NCBI RefSeq assembly: GCF_004011865.1
Contig: NZ_RKLP01000002.1
Span: 310,001-374,000, forward strand
Direction of reading: 5' to 3'
Length of the DNA: 64,000 nt
From: Prescottella agglutinans
GTDB lineage: Bacteria; Actinomycetota; Actinomycetes; Mycobacteriales; Mycobacteriaceae
Program-made: the position numbers and the translations under genes
Notes under the pieces: model-generated
The model's input: only the letters and a program-made list of their open reading frames with translations
Told to the model about the DNA's origin: nothing
Database searches by the model: none
In this document: piece by piece, positions 19,081 to 27,745 of the stretch
Layout: each line of letters starts with the position of its first letter
Position numbering within the stretch: the first letter of the stretch is position 1

Positions 19081-19102
19081 GGCCCGGCGCCCGCTCCGGG
19101 CC
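19081..19102 (-). terminator. Short GC hairpin between tetR and mfd
   Basis: GGCCCGG and CCGGGCC form a 7-bp stem with an 8-base loop in the 97-bp gap between tetR and mfd. It may end part of the tetR transcript. The stem is short and there is no U-tract. Confidence 0.35.
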
Positions 19103-19114
19103 GAACCGGGCGGA

Positions 19115-19705
19115 TCACTCCCCCAGCTGCGGATCCGCTTCGAGGTTCGTGAGCCCGTTCCAGCACAGGTTCACCAGGTGCGCGGCGACGACCTCCTTCG
19201 ACGGCGTCCGCTCGTCGAGCCACCACGTCGCGGTGGTGGCGACCATCCCGACCAGCGCCTGGGCGTACAGCGGCGCGAGTTCCGGGTCGAAGCCGCGGCG
19301 CGCGAAGTCGCCGGCCAGGATGTGCCCGACCTGGCGGACCGCCTCGTTGAGCAGGCTCGAGTAGGTGCCCTCGGCGGCCGCGACCGGCGAGTCCCGCACG
19401 AGGATCCGGAAGCCGTCGGTGCGCTCCTCGACGTAGGTCAGCAGCGCCAGCGCCACCCGCTCGACGCGGACGCGGGAGCGGTTCTGCGTCAGCGACGACG
19501 TGATCATCTCGAGCAGCTTCGACATCTCACGGTCCACGACGACCGCGTACAGCCCTTCCTTGCCGCCGAAGTGTTCGTAGACCACGGGCTTGGAGACCTG
19601 GGCGCGCGCCGCGATCTCCTCGATCGAGGCGGCCTCGTAGCCGCGCTCGGCGAACAGTGTCCGACCGATCTCGATCAACTGTTCCCGTCGCTGCGTCCCG
19701 GTCAT
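19115..19705 (-). CDS. TetR-family transcriptional regulator
   Basis: This 196-residue protein has an N-terminal TetR helix-turn-helix at about residues 5-52 ([35 protein letters not shown] then [20 protein letters not shown]) and an all-helical ligand-binding domain. The ATG at 19705 precedes the HTH directly. It is the counterpart of the TetR gene between mfd and glmU in mycobacteria (Rv1019). Ligand and targets are unknown. It is divergent from tRNA-Gln and glmU. Confidence 0.92.
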   Translation of the reverse strand: MTGTQRREQLIEIGRTLFAERGYEAASIEEIAARAQVSKPVVYEHFGGKEGLYAVVVDREMSKLLEMITSSLTQNRSRVRVERVALALLTYVEERTDGFRILVRDSPVAAAEGTYSSLLNEAVRQVGHILAGDFARRGFDPELAPLYAQALVGMVATTATWWLDERTPSKEVVAAHLVNLCWNGLTNLEADPQLGE

Positions 19706-19877
19706 CCGAGTCCGGGGAGTACGTTCGGGATTCGAGGACTCCCGTGCTGGTCGCGACACTCGAGGTACCGTCCTTTCCGACACGCCGCAGGCGAATTTCT
19801 CGAGCAGTTCGACGCGCGGCGCGTCGGCATGCGAGGATCGTTCCCGCGCTGCGAGCACCAGCTCGCCCGCGCGGTAA

Positions 19878-19948
19878 TCCGCCGTAGTGTAATGGCAGCA
19901 CCTCTGATTTTGGTTCAGATAGTTCAGGTTCGAGTCCTGGCGGCGGAG
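19878..19948 (+). tRNA. tRNA-Gln (UUG anticodon)
   Basis: The cloverleaf is clear. The acceptor stem is TCCGCCG/CGGCGGA, the D-arm contains GTAATGGCAGCAC, the anticodon stem TCTGA/TCAGA has a loop TTTTGGT that gives anticodon TTG, the T-arm includes TTCGAGTCC, and the discriminator is G. The full CCA is not encoded. It sits between tetR and glmU. Confidence 0.93.
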
Positions 19949-20209
19949 CCCATCGACACGACCACGACCCGACTGTGATTCCGGCCACCGTAAGCCGACC
20001 AGTCGGTCCGATCTCGCTAATTTCCCGCTACCTCGCCTCTGCGATCGGCCGTCCCGACGCGCGCGGTTCCACCGACGAGTGCGCTCGCGCACCGCTACGC
20101 TCGGGCACGTTGCCATCTCGTGAACGGCTCGCGATATTCTTTTCCGGAACGTGTGCGACGAGTCCGGCCGCTGGAGCGGCTAAGCGTAGATCGACTTCGA
20201 GGGAGCTTC

Positions 20210-21688
20210 ATGCCACCGCAGACCGCCGTCATCGTCCTCGCTGCCGGTGCCGGGACGCGAATGCGGTCGAAGACCCCCAAGGTGCTGCACACCCTGGCCG
20301 GTCGATCGATGCTCGCCCACTCTCTCCATGCCGCCGCCGCCGTCGATCCCACCGAACTCGTGACCGTGATCGGACACGACCGCGAAGCGGTCTCCGCCGC
20401 CGTCGACGAGGTCGCCAAGGACCTCGGGCGCGCCGTCGCCACCGCCGTCCAGGACGAGCAGAACGGCACCGGTCATGCCGTCGGCTGCGGACTGACCGCC
20501 CTGCCCGACGACTTCGCCGGCACCGTGCTGGTGACCGCCGCCGACGTCCCACTGCTCGACGCCGACACGCTCCGCGCGCTCGTCGACACGCACACCGCAG
20601 AGCCCGCCGCCGCGGTGACCGTGCTCACCTCGACGGCACCGGATCCCACCGGGTACGGACGGATCCTGCGGACCACGGACGGCGAGGTCGCCGCGATCGT
20701 CGAGCAGGCCGACGCCACCGAGGCCCAGCGCGCGATCACCGAGGTCAACTCCGGGGTCTACGCCTTCGACGCCGCCACGCTCCGCAGCGCGCTCGCATCC
20801 CTGAGCGCGGACAACGCGCAGGGCGAGCTGTATCTCACCGACGTCATCGCCATCGCCCGGCAGGCCGGGAAAACCGTTCGGGGCCAGAACATCGCGGACA
20901 ACCACTTGGTGGCCGGCGCGAACGACCGCGTCCAGCTCGCCACTCTCGCAAGGGAACTGAACCGGCGGATCCTCGAGCGCCACATGCGCGCCGGTGTCAC
21001 CGTCGAGGACCCGTCGAGCACCTGGGTCGACGTCGGCGTGACGATGGGCCGCGACGTGACCCTGCGTCCGGGCGTGCAACTCCGCGGCGCCACGAGCGTC
21101 GCCGAGGACGCCGTGATCGGCCCCGACACCACGCTCACCGACGTCACGGTCGGCGAGGGCGCGTCGGTGATCCGGAGCCACGGCCACGACGCGGTGATCG
21201 GCCCCGACGCGACCGTCGGCCCGTACACGTACCTGCGACCCGGCACCGTCCTGGGCGCGTCCGGCAAGCTCGGCGCCTTCGTCGAGACCAAGAACGCCGA
21301 CATCGGTGCACACTCGAAGGTGCCGCACCTCACGTACGTGGGCGACGCGACCGTCGGCGAGCACAGCAACATCGGAGCATCCAGCGTTTTCGTCAACTAC
21401 GACGGCGTGAACAAGAGTCGCACCGTCGTCGGTTCGCATGTACGCACCGGATCCGACACCATGTTCGTCGCCCCGGTCCATGTCGGGGACGGCGCCTACA
21501 CGGGCGCGGGCACGGTCCTGCGCAACGATGTTCCGCCGGGGGCGCTCGCCGTCTCGGGTGGAAAGCAACGCAATATCGAGGGTTGGGTCCAGCGCAACAG
21601 GCCCGGCACTCCCGCTGCGGAGGCGGCGGCACTAGCACTCCAGCAAGAATCCGATCGGCAAGAACCAAAGGATGGCGAAGATCAGTGA
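20210..21688 (+). CDS. glmU: Bifunctional GlmU: GlcN-1-P acetyltransferase / GlcNAc-1-P uridyltransferase
   Basis: GlmU makes UDP-GlcNAc for peptidoglycan and arabinogalactan linker synthesis. The 492-residue protein has an N-terminal pyrophosphorylase domain ([22 protein letters not shown] at residues 10-31, [11 protein letters not shown], and [10 protein letters not shown]) and a C-terminal left-handed beta-helix acetyltransferase with hexapeptide repeats ([45 protein letters not shown]). The C-terminal tail after residue 455 is Ala/Glu-rich. The ATG at 20210 has GAGGGA upstream. The stop overlaps the prs GTG, so glmU-prs is an operon. Confidence 0.98.
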   Translation: MPPQTAVIVLAAGAGTRMRSKTPKVLHTLAGRSMLAHSLHAAAAVDPTELVTVIGHDREAVSAAVDEVAKDLGRAVATAVQDEQNGTGHAVGCGLTALPDDFAGTVLVTAADVPLLDADTLRALVDTHTAEPAAAVTVLTSTAPDPTGYGRILRTTDGEVAAIVEQADATEAQRAITEVNSGVYAFDAATLRSALASLSADNAQGELYLTDVIAIARQAGKTVRGQNIADNHLVAGANDRVQLATLARELNRRILERHMRAGVTVEDPSSTWVDVGVTMGRDVTLRPGVQLRGATSVAEDAVIGPDTTLTDVTVGEGASVIRSHGHDAVIGPDATVGPYTYLRPGTVLGASGKLGAFVETKNADIGAHSKVPHLTYVGDATVGEHSNIGASSVFVNYDGVNKSRTVVGSHVRTGSDTMFVAPVHVGDGAYTGAGTVLRNDVPPGALAVSGGKQRNIEGWVQRNRPGTPAAEAAALALQQESDRQEPKDGEDQ

Positions 21689-22665
21689 GCGCGATATCCA
21701 GCGACGTGCAGAAGAACTTGATGCTCTTCTCGGGCCGCGCACACCCCGAACTGGCGGAGCAGGTGGCCAAGGAACTGGACATCAAGGTCACGCCGCAGAC
21801 CGCTCGTGACTTCGCCAACGGCGAGATCTTCGTCCGGTTCGAGGAGTCGGTGCGAGGCTCGGACGCCTTCGTCCTGCAGAGCTTCCCCGCGCCGCTCAAC
21901 CAGTGGCTCGTCGAGCAGCTGATCATGATCGACGCCCTCAAGCGTGGTTCGGCCAAGCGGATCACCGCGATCCTGCCGTTCTACCCGTACGCGCGTCAGG
22001 ACAAGAAGCACCGCGGCCGCGAGCCCATCTCCGCTCGCCTCATCGCCGACCTGCTCAAGACCGCCGGCGCCGACCGCATCATCACGGTCGACCTGCACAC
22101 CGACCAGATCCAGGGCTTCTTCGACGGACCGGTCGACCACATGCACGCCCTCGGCCAGCTGGCCGACTACGTGCGCGACAACTACGGCACCGAGAACATC
22201 TGCGTCGTCTCCCCCGACGCCGGTCGCGTGAAGGTCGCCGAGAAGTGGGCCGACGCCCTCGACGGCGCACCGCTCGCGTTCGTCCACAAGACCCGTGACC
22301 CGCTGGTCCCGAACCAGGTGAAGTCGAACCGCGTCGTCGGTGACGTCAGCGGCCGCACCTGCGTGCTGATCGACGACATGATCGACACCGGTGGCACCAT
22401 CGCCGGCGCCGTCGAGGTCCTCAAGAACGCCGGCGCGGGCGACGTCATCATCGCGACCACGCACGGCGTGTTCTCCGATCCGGCGGCCGAGCGCCTCGCG
22501 AATTGCGGCGCCAAGGAGGTCATCGCCACCAACACGCTGCCGATCCCGGAGGAGAAGAGGTTCCCGACGCTGACGGTGCTGTCCATCGCACCGCTGCTGG
22601 CGCGGACCATCCAGGAGGTCTTCGAGAACGGCTCGGTGACGTCCCTCTTCAACGGCATCGCCTAG
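21685..22665 (+). CDS. prs: Ribose-phosphate diphosphokinase (PRPP synthase)
   Basis: This 326-residue enzyme makes PRPP from ribose 5-phosphate and ATP; in mycolata PRPP also feeds arabinan synthesis. The motifs are [25 protein letters not shown], the flexible loop [35 protein letters not shown] and the PRPP-binding loop [16 protein letters not shown]. The GTG at 21685 overlaps the glmU TGA. The length is normal for class I enzymes. In Mycobacterium lpqT and rplY follow; here a non-syntenic block intervenes and lpqT is missing. Confidence 0.97.
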   Translation: MSAISSDVQKNLMLFSGRAHPELAEQVAKELDIKVTPQTARDFANGEIFVRFEESVRGSDAFVLQSFPAPLNQWLVEQLIMIDALKRGSAKRITAILPFYPYARQDKKHRGREPISARLIADLLKTAGADRIITVDLHTDQIQGFFDGPVDHMHALGQLADYVRDNYGTENICVVSPDAGRVKVAEKWADALDGAPLAFVHKTRDPLVPNQVKSNRVVGDVSGRTCVLIDDMIDTGGTIAGAVEVLKNAGAGDVIIATTHGVFSDPAAERLANCGAKEVIATNTLPIPEEKRFPTLTVLSIAPLLARTIQEVFENGSVTSLFNGIA

Positions 22666-22676
22666 ATCCGTTCCTC

Positions 22677-22715
22677 GCCCGTGCCCGGTTCGCCCCTGGC
22701 GTGCCGGGCACGGGC
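22677..22715 (+). terminator. Terminator hairpin after glmU-prs
   Basis: GCCCGTGCCCGG and CCGGGCACGGGC are perfect 12-bp complementary arms around a 15-base loop, 11 bases after the prs stop. No U-tract follows, as is common in high-GC actinobacteria. Confidence 0.7.
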
Positions 22716-22729
22716 GTAGTGTCTCCGGT

Positions 22730-23365
22730 GTGTTCTCCGGTTTCCCGACCACCGCACTGGATTTCTACGAGGACCTCGAGGCCGACAACAGCAAGGCCTT
22801 CTGGACCTCCCACAAGTCGATCTACGACACCGACGTGCGGGTGCCCATGGTCGACCTGCTCGCCGAACTCGAACCGGAGTTCGGTTCCGGCAAGGTGTTC
22901 CGCCCCTATCGCGACGTCCGGTTCTCGAAGGACAAGTCGCCCTACAAGACCCACCAGGGCGGGTTCGTCGAGGCCTGCCCGGGTGTCGGTTTCTACGTCC
23001 AGATCGACGCATCCGGGTTGTTCGTGGCCGGCGGCTACTACTCCCACACCCCCGAGCAACTTGCGCGTTACCGCGAGGCCGTCGACGACGAGCGCCGCGG
23101 CCGCGCCCTGCAGCGGGTCGTGCGCAAACTCGGATCGTCGGACTACGACATCGGTGGCGACCGTCTCGCCACCCGCCCCCGCGGTGTGGCACCGGATCAT
23201 CCACGCCTCGAACTGCTGCGGCACCGGACGCTGACGGCCGGGTCGCATCTGGGTTGTCCCGACTGGCTCGGCACCGGCGAGGCGGCCGACCACGTGCGGG
23301 TCGCCTGGCGTGCGATGAGCCCCCTCGTCGACTGGTTCACGAGCGCGTTCGGCGCGAAGGGGTGA
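22730..23365 (+). CDS. DUF2461 family protein
   Basis: This 211-residue protein matches the conserved DUF2461 (TIGR02453) family, whose biochemical role is not known. Family features are the N-terminal FSGFPTTALDFYEDLEADNSKAFWTSHK, the central FRPYRDVRFSKDKSPYKTHQGGFVE (strongly conserved) and GFYVQIDASGLFVAGGYY. The C-terminal part, with LGCPDWLGTGEAADHVRVAW and PLVDWF, also fits. The start is GTG at 22730. It is separated from prs by a terminator, so it has its own promoter. Confidence 0.88.
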   Translation: MFSGFPTTALDFYEDLEADNSKAFWTSHKSIYDTDVRVPMVDLLAELEPEFGSGKVFRPYRDVRFSKDKSPYKTHQGGFVEACPGVGFYVQIDASGLFVAGGYYSHTPEQLARYREAVDDERRGRALQRVVRKLGSSDYDIGGDRLATRPRGVAPDHPRLELLRHRTLTAGSHLGCPDWLGTGEAADHVRVAWRAMSPLVDWFTSAFGAKG

Positions 23366-23506
23366 ACTCGGCGGGGAGCGGAGAACGCGTGTGGCACAAG
23401 ACTTTGCCGCTACCGGCCGGTACCGGGCATGAGTTTGGTCACGGACGGCGGAAAAATTGGACCTCGGTGTAGCCGGGCTCGAAGCGGTGCCTTATTGTGG
23501 CTCGTC

Positions 23507-24190
23507 GTGATCGACGCGCAGACCCTGGAAAGCCCTTCCGCAGGCCCTGAATTCTCGAACAGCCAAACGGTTCGCCGATGGACTCCCGGGTCTTGTGTGT
23601 GGTGCGGAAGCGACGATTCGATCGAGGAGTTCCGCAACGAGCCGCGCTGTGGAACGTGCCGCGAGCACGAGGGCGTGATCGACGAGGCTCGCAAGTTCAT
23701 GGGCATGTACGGCCTGCGCCCGATCGGCGGCACCCTGCAGTCGGACGACGAGGAAGAGCGCGAGTGGCGAGTGGCCGCCCGTGACGCCCGCGCGGCCCTG
23801 AACGGGATCCGTCTGGCCGAGCCGCCGGACCCGGCCCTGGTTCGCAAGGCGATGCGTCCCAAGGCCGCTCGCATCGTCAGCGCCTTCGACGCCGAGTCCG
23901 CGCCCGCGCGCAAGGCGCCCGCCGCCCGTCCCCGTACGGCGCCGTCCGCTCCCGCCCCCACGCCGACCGCGGCCGTCGCACCGGCGAAGAAGCTCGACGT
24001 CGCCGCGCTCGAGGAGCGCGTGACGGGTCTGCTGGACCAGCTCACCAAGGTCGACACGCAGATCGAGCTCGCCGAGGCCGGACAGGGCCTGGCCGCGCGG
24101 GCCCGCCTCAACGACCTCAACGGCCAGAAGGCGACCATCCTCCGCACGCTCGCGGCGCTGGAGAAGGCCCGCCGCAGCGCGGGCGCATAG
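23507..24190 (+). CDS. Putative zinc-ribbon protein with Pro/Ala linker and C-terminal helix pair
   Basis: I do not recognise a named family. From the GTG at 23507 the protein has 227 residues; the frame also opens at 23429. A CxxC-x16-CxxC motif (CVWC then CGTC, about residues 27-50) looks like a zinc ribbon. A charged helical stretch follows (DDEEEREWRVAARDARAAL), then an Ala/Pro linker (about residues 125-160), then a predicted coiled coil (LEERVTGLLDQLTKVDTQIELAEAG, ARLNDLNGQKATILRTLAALEKA). It could be an adaptor or regulator. It is followed at 16 bases by a GNAT gene. Confidence 0.7.
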   Translation: MIDAQTLESPSAGPEFSNSQTVRRWTPGSCVWCGSDDSIEEFRNEPRCGTCREHEGVIDEARKFMGMYGLRPIGGTLQSDDEEEREWRVAARDARAALNGIRLAEPPDPALVRKAMRPKAARIVSAFDAESAPARKAPAARPRTAPSAPAPTPTAAVAPAKKLDVAALEERVTGLLDQLTKVDTQIELAEAGQGLAARARLNDLNGQKATILRTLAALEKARRSAGA

Positions 24191-24206
24191 GGACGCACCG
24201 CCCGAC

Positions 24207-24716
24207 ATGCTGGTCCGCGACGCCACCCCGAACGATCTGCCCGGCATCCTCGAGATCCACAACGAGGCGATCGCCAACTCGACGGCGATCTGGGACGAGA
24301 CGCTCGCCGACCTCGACGAACGGCGGTCGTGGTTCGACGACCGCCGCCGCCTCGGCTTCCCGATCCTGGTCGCGGACATCGACGGCCGGGTCGCCGGGTA
24401 CGCGTCGTACGGGGTGTGGCGGCCCAAGAGCGGCTACCGCCACACCGTCGAGAACTCGGTGTACGTGCACGTCGACTTCCACCGGCGCGGCATCGCGACG
24501 GCCCTGATGACCGAACTGATCGCCCGGGCCCGCGCCGGCGGGATCCACGTGATCGTCGCCAGCGTCGAGTCGGCCAACGCCACGTCGATCGCGCTGCACG
24601 AGCGGTTCGGTTTCCGCGTGGTCGCCCAGATGCCCGAGGTGGGGCGGAAGTTCGGCCGCTGGCTGGACATGACCTACCTGCAGCTGACGCTGCCCGATCC
24701 GTACGCGGACGCCTAG
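24207..24716 (+). CDS. GNAT acetyltransferase, phosphinothricin/methionine-sulfoximine type
   Basis: This 169-residue enzyme resembles the Pat/MnaT/YncA group, which acetylates the amino group of phosphinothricin, methionine sulfoximine or methionine sulfone. The signatures are VRDATPNDLPGILEIHNEAIANSTAIWDE at the start, GYASYGVWRPKSGYRHTVENSVYVH, the acetyl-CoA loop HRRGIATALM, ASVESANATSIALHERFGF, and MPEVGRKFGRWLDMTYLQ near the C-terminus. The stop abuts the egtD stop on the opposite strand with no gap. The specific substrate is inferred from family resemblance only. Confidence 0.9.
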   Translation: MLVRDATPNDLPGILEIHNEAIANSTAIWDETLADLDERRSWFDDRRRLGFPILVADIDGRVAGYASYGVWRPKSGYRHTVENSVYVHVDFHRRGIATALMTELIARARAGGIHVIVASVESANATSIALHERFGFRVVAQMPEVGRKFGRWLDMTYLQLTLPDPYADA

Positions 24717-25688
24717 TCAGCCACGCCGGGCACAGACCAGCGCGAAACGGTCGTCGGGGTCGGTCCAGGTCTGGACCTCGTCGAATCCGGCGGCCGCGAG
24801 TTCTCGCCGAATGCCGTCCTCCCGAAACTTGGCGGAGATCTCGGTCCGCATCTGTTCCCCCGAGTCGAACGGCACGGTCAGTCCGAGATCCGGTATGTGC
24901 ACGGTCATCTCGGACATGGCCTCGAGCCGCATCTCGATCCACTCGTTGATGGGATCCCACACCGCGACGTGCCGGAACCGGTCCAGGTCGAAGTCCGCGC
25001 CCAACTGTTTGTTCAGCACGGAGAGCACGTTCAGGTCGAACTGCGCGGTGACCCCGGCCGCGTCGTCGTACGCCGGCACCAGCACCGCAGGGTCGGTCAC
25101 CAACGCGACGCCGAGCAGCAGGTGCTCCCCCGGGTCCAGGACGTCCGCGATGCCGGCGAGGAACTCGCGGCGCTCGTCGGGCACCAGGTTGCCGAGCGTG
25201 CCGCCCAGGAACGCGATCATCCGCCGGCCCCCGCCGGGCAGGTGATGCAGCGACTCGGTGAAGTCCCCGACCACCCCGTGCACGCCGATCTCGGGGAACT
25301 CCTTCGCGATGCGCCGGGTGGCGTCCCGCAGCGCACTCTCCGAGACGTCCTGCGGGACGTACCGTTCCAGCGACCCCCGCGCCCCCAGTTCCTCGAGCAG
25401 CAGCCGCGTCTTCTCCGACGACCCCGACCCGAGTTCGACGAGGATCTCCGGCACCGCGACGTCGGCGATCTCCCGCGCGTGGGCCTCGAGCAGCGCCCGT
25501 TCGGTGCGCGTCGGGTAGTACTCCGGCAGCCGCGTGATCCGCTCGAACAGTTCGCTGCCGCGCGCGTCGTAGAACCATTTGGGCGGCAGCCACTTGGGCG
25601 ACGACGTCAGCCCGCGTGCGGCGTCCGTCCGCAGCGCCGCGGTCAGCTGCTCGGGTGCGATGTGGACCTCGAGGGTCGGTGCACTCAT
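24717..25688 (-). CDS. egtD: L-histidine N-alpha-methyltransferase EgtD
   Basis: EgtD trimethylates histidine with SAM to give hercynine, the first committed precursor of ergothioneine. The 323-residue length is typical. Family features are LTSSPKWLPPKWFYDARGSELFERITRLPEYYPTRTE at the N-terminus, ILVELGSGSSEKTRLLLEEL (SAM site), MIAFLGGTLGNLVPDER, LLLGVALV, and the C-terminal substrate-pocket region EISAKFREDGIRRELAAAGF. It is the last gene of egtABCD and lies 36 bases after egtC. Confidence 0.97.
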   Translation of the reverse strand: MSAPTLEVHIAPEQLTAALRTDAARGLTSSPKWLPPKWFYDARGSELFERITRLPEYYPTRTERALLEAHAREIADVAVPEILVELGSGSSEKTRLLLEELGARGSLERYVPQDVSESALRDATRRIAKEFPEIGVHGVVGDFTESLHHLPGGGRRMIAFLGGTLGNLVPDERREFLAGIADVLDPGEHLLLGVALVTDPAVLVPAYDDAAGVTAQFDLNVLSVLNKQLGADFDLDRFRHVAVWDPINEWIEMRLEAMSEMTVHIPDLGLTVPFDSGEQMRTEISAKFREDGIRRELAAAGFDEVQTWTDPDDRFALVCARRG

Positions 25689-25724
25689 TCCTCTCCCATC
25701 TGAAATGTTCGGCTCGGATGACGC

Positions 25725-26453
25725 TCACAGCGGGGTGTTGATCAGGTGACCGGGTCGTGCGGTGACGATGTGCCCGTCGGGTATCTCCTTCCACTCGTGG
25801 TTCCGGTCGAACGGTTCGGAGCTCAGGACCGCACGGTCGTCGTCGACGAGCGCCGACAACGAGTGGTCCCACGTCGTGGCCCACAGCTGCCGTCCGTCAC
25901 CGAGCAGCATGTTCAGCCTCGACTCGGGCGCGGCCTCGGCCACGAGCTGCGTGACCTGTATCAACGCGACCTCCGGACTGTTCTCCCGCAGCGCGTCCCG
26001 CACCAGCAGCCACAGCAGCGCCGAATCGGTGGGTGCCTCCAGGCCCAGCAGGTCGACGGTCGGCAGTCCCCGCGCCGGCTCCACCATCGATTCGGGCCAG
26101 CCGACGATCCGCCCGTTGTGGCTGAACGCCCAGTGCCCCGAGACGAACGGCGCGCACGCGCTGCGTTCGACCGGCATCCCGACCGTCGCCGAACGGATCG
26201 CCGCGAGCACCGCGTGCGAGCGGACCCGCGAGAGCATCTCGGGCAGTGCGGGATCCGACCAGATCGGCATCGCGCTGCGGTACCGCGACAGCGTCGACCC
26301 CCACCATGCGGCGCCGAACCCGTCGGCGTTGATGGTGCCGCCGCCGCGCATGTCCCGTGGGTCCCACGACTGCCGCAGCAGCGAGAACTCCCCCGCCGTG
26401 ATCACCTCGCGGACCGAGCGCGTCGGACCGACGTAGCCCAGATGGCGACACAT
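25725..26453 (-). CDS. egtC: Gamma-glutamyl-hercynylcysteine sulfoxide hydrolase EgtC
   Basis: EgtC is a class II glutamine-amidotransferase-fold hydrolase that removes glutamate from gamma-glutamyl-hercynylcysteine sulfoxide. The 242-residue protein starts MCRHLGYVGP, placing the nucleophilic Cys at position 2. Other amidotransferase features are NADGFGAAWW, RSHAVLAAIRSATVG and PFVSGHWAFSHNGRIVGW. The ATG at 26453 overlaps the egtB stop (ATGA), which fixes the start; the longer upstream frame is in egtB DNA. Confidence 0.96.
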   Translation of the reverse strand: MCRHLGYVGPTRSVREVITAGEFSLLRQSWDPRDMRGGGTINADGFGAAWWGSTLSRYRSAMPIWSDPALPEMLSRVRSHAVLAAIRSATVGMPVERSACAPFVSGHWAFSHNGRIVGWPESMVEPARGLPTVDLLGLEAPTDSALLWLLVRDALRENSPEVALIQVTQLVAEAAPESRLNMLLGDGRQLWATTWDHSLSALVDDDRAVLSSEPFDRNHEWKEIPDGHIVTARPGHLINTPL

Positions 26454-27745
26454 CAGACGTCCCTCGCGCAGCGGAAGCCCGCGAAGATCTGGCGTCGGAT
26501 CGGATGGTCCCAGTTCCGGAACGTGCCCCGGCACACCACCGGGTCGGTCCCGAACGAACCGCCGCGCAGGACACGGTAGTCGCCGCCGAAGAACACCTCG
26601 GAGTACTCCCGGTAGGGGAACGCCTCGAAGCCCGGGTACCCGGTGAACGGCGACGACGTCCACTCCCACACGTCGCCGATCAGTTGGTACACACCCGCCG
26701 GGGACGCACCCTTGGGATAGGACCCGACCGGGGCGGGACCGAGATGGCGCTGCCCGACATTGGCCCGCCGGCGGTCGGGATCGTCGTCACCCCAGGGGAA
26801 CCGCCGCGAGCGTCCGCTGGCCGGATGCCAGCGCGCCGCCTTCTCCCACTCGGCCTCCGTGGGCAACCGCTTGCCGGCCCACCGCGCGTACGCCTGCGCC
26901 TCGAACCAGCAGACGTGCACCACCGGTTCGGCCGGCGGCACCGGTTCGAGCACCCCGAACCGCTGCCGCCACCAATGCCCGCCGCCGTCGCCGATCCAGA
27001 ACTGCGGCGCCTCGAGCCCGGCCTCGACCCGATGCCGCCATCCGCGGGTGCTCCACAGTTCCCGCCGCCGGTAACCGCCGTCCTCGATGAACGCCGTGTA
27101 GTCGGCGTTGCTCACCGGGACGGTGTCGATCGCGAACTCGTCGACGAACACCCGGTGCGCGGGCCGCTCGTTGTCGAGCGCCCAGTGGTCCTCGGACGTT
27201 CCCATCGTGAATTCGCCTGCCGGGATGACGACTTCGGGTTCGAGCACCGGAGCGATGGGGACGGCGACGGGCGGCGCGGTCAGCACCGCCACCCCGGCAC
27301 GCAACTGGTGTGTCGCGAGCATCGTCTCGTCGTGCTGCTGTTCGTGCTGCGCGATCATGGCGAACGCGAACCCGTTCTCCTCGAGCCGACTGCCACGAAA
27401 CCTGCTCGCGTCCAGAACGTCCCAGACCTTCTCCCGGACCTCGCCGACGTAGCGCCGGGCCTCCCCGGGCCCCAGCAGCGGGAGCGTCGGGCGCGCCGCG
27501 CGCGCGTGCTTGAACGCGTCGTACAGCTCGTCGATGTCGCTGCGCACCGCGTCACGGCCGCCGACGTCCCGGACCAGCCACAGCTCCTCCTGGTTCCCGA
27601 TGTGGGCGAGATCCCACACCAGCGGGCTCATCAGGGGCGAGTGCTGTGCCACGAGATCGGGCTCGTCGACGCAGTCGGTGAGCGCGACCGTGCGCTGCCG
27701 GGCCCTCGACAACGCCGACTCGAGCTGCTCGCGCAGGCCGTTCAC
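26453..27745 (-). CDS. egtB: Iron-dependent hercynine oxygenase (sulfoxide synthase) EgtB
   Basis: EgtB couples hercynine to gamma-glutamylcysteine (or cysteine) with O2 to form the C-S bond. The 430-residue protein has an N-terminal DinB-like four-helix domain with the iron triad (WDLAHIGNQEE and MIAQHEQQHDETML, the HX3HXE motif) and a C-terminal FGE-sulfatase domain (FTMGTSEDHWALDNERPAHRVFVDEF, GKRLPTEAEWEKAARW, DVWEWTSSPFTGYPGF, RVLRGGSFGTDP). The GTG at 27745 overlaps the egtA stop. The presence of egtA and egtC suggests the gamma-glutamylcysteine route. Confidence 0.97.
   Translation of the reverse strand: MNGLREQLESALSRARQRTVALTDCVDEPDLVAQHSPLMSPLVWDLAHIGNQEELWLVRDVGGRDAVRSDIDELYDAFKHARAARPTLPLLGPGEARRYVGEVREKVWDVLDASRFRGSRLEENGFAFAMIAQHEQQHDETMLATHQLRAGVAVLTAPPVAVPIAPVLEPEVVIPAGEFTMGTSEDHWALDNERPAHRVFVDEFAIDTVPVSNADYTAFIEDGGYRRRELWSTRGWRHRVEAGLEAPQFWIGDGGGHWWRQRFGVLEPVPPAEPVVHVCWFEAQAYARWAGKRLPTEAEWEKAARWHPASGRSRRFPWGDDDPDRRRANVGQRHLGPAPVGSYPKGASPAGVYQLIGDVWEWTSSPFTGYPGFEAFPYREYSEVFFGGDYRVLRGGSFGTDPVVCRGTFRNWDHPIRRQIFAGFRCARDV

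Noticed and set aside
23411-23422. Palindrome TACCGGCCGGTA between the DUF2461 and zinc-ribbon genes
   Set aside because: A 12-base GC-rich palindrome is common by chance at this GC content, and it has no clear link to a start codon or terminator.
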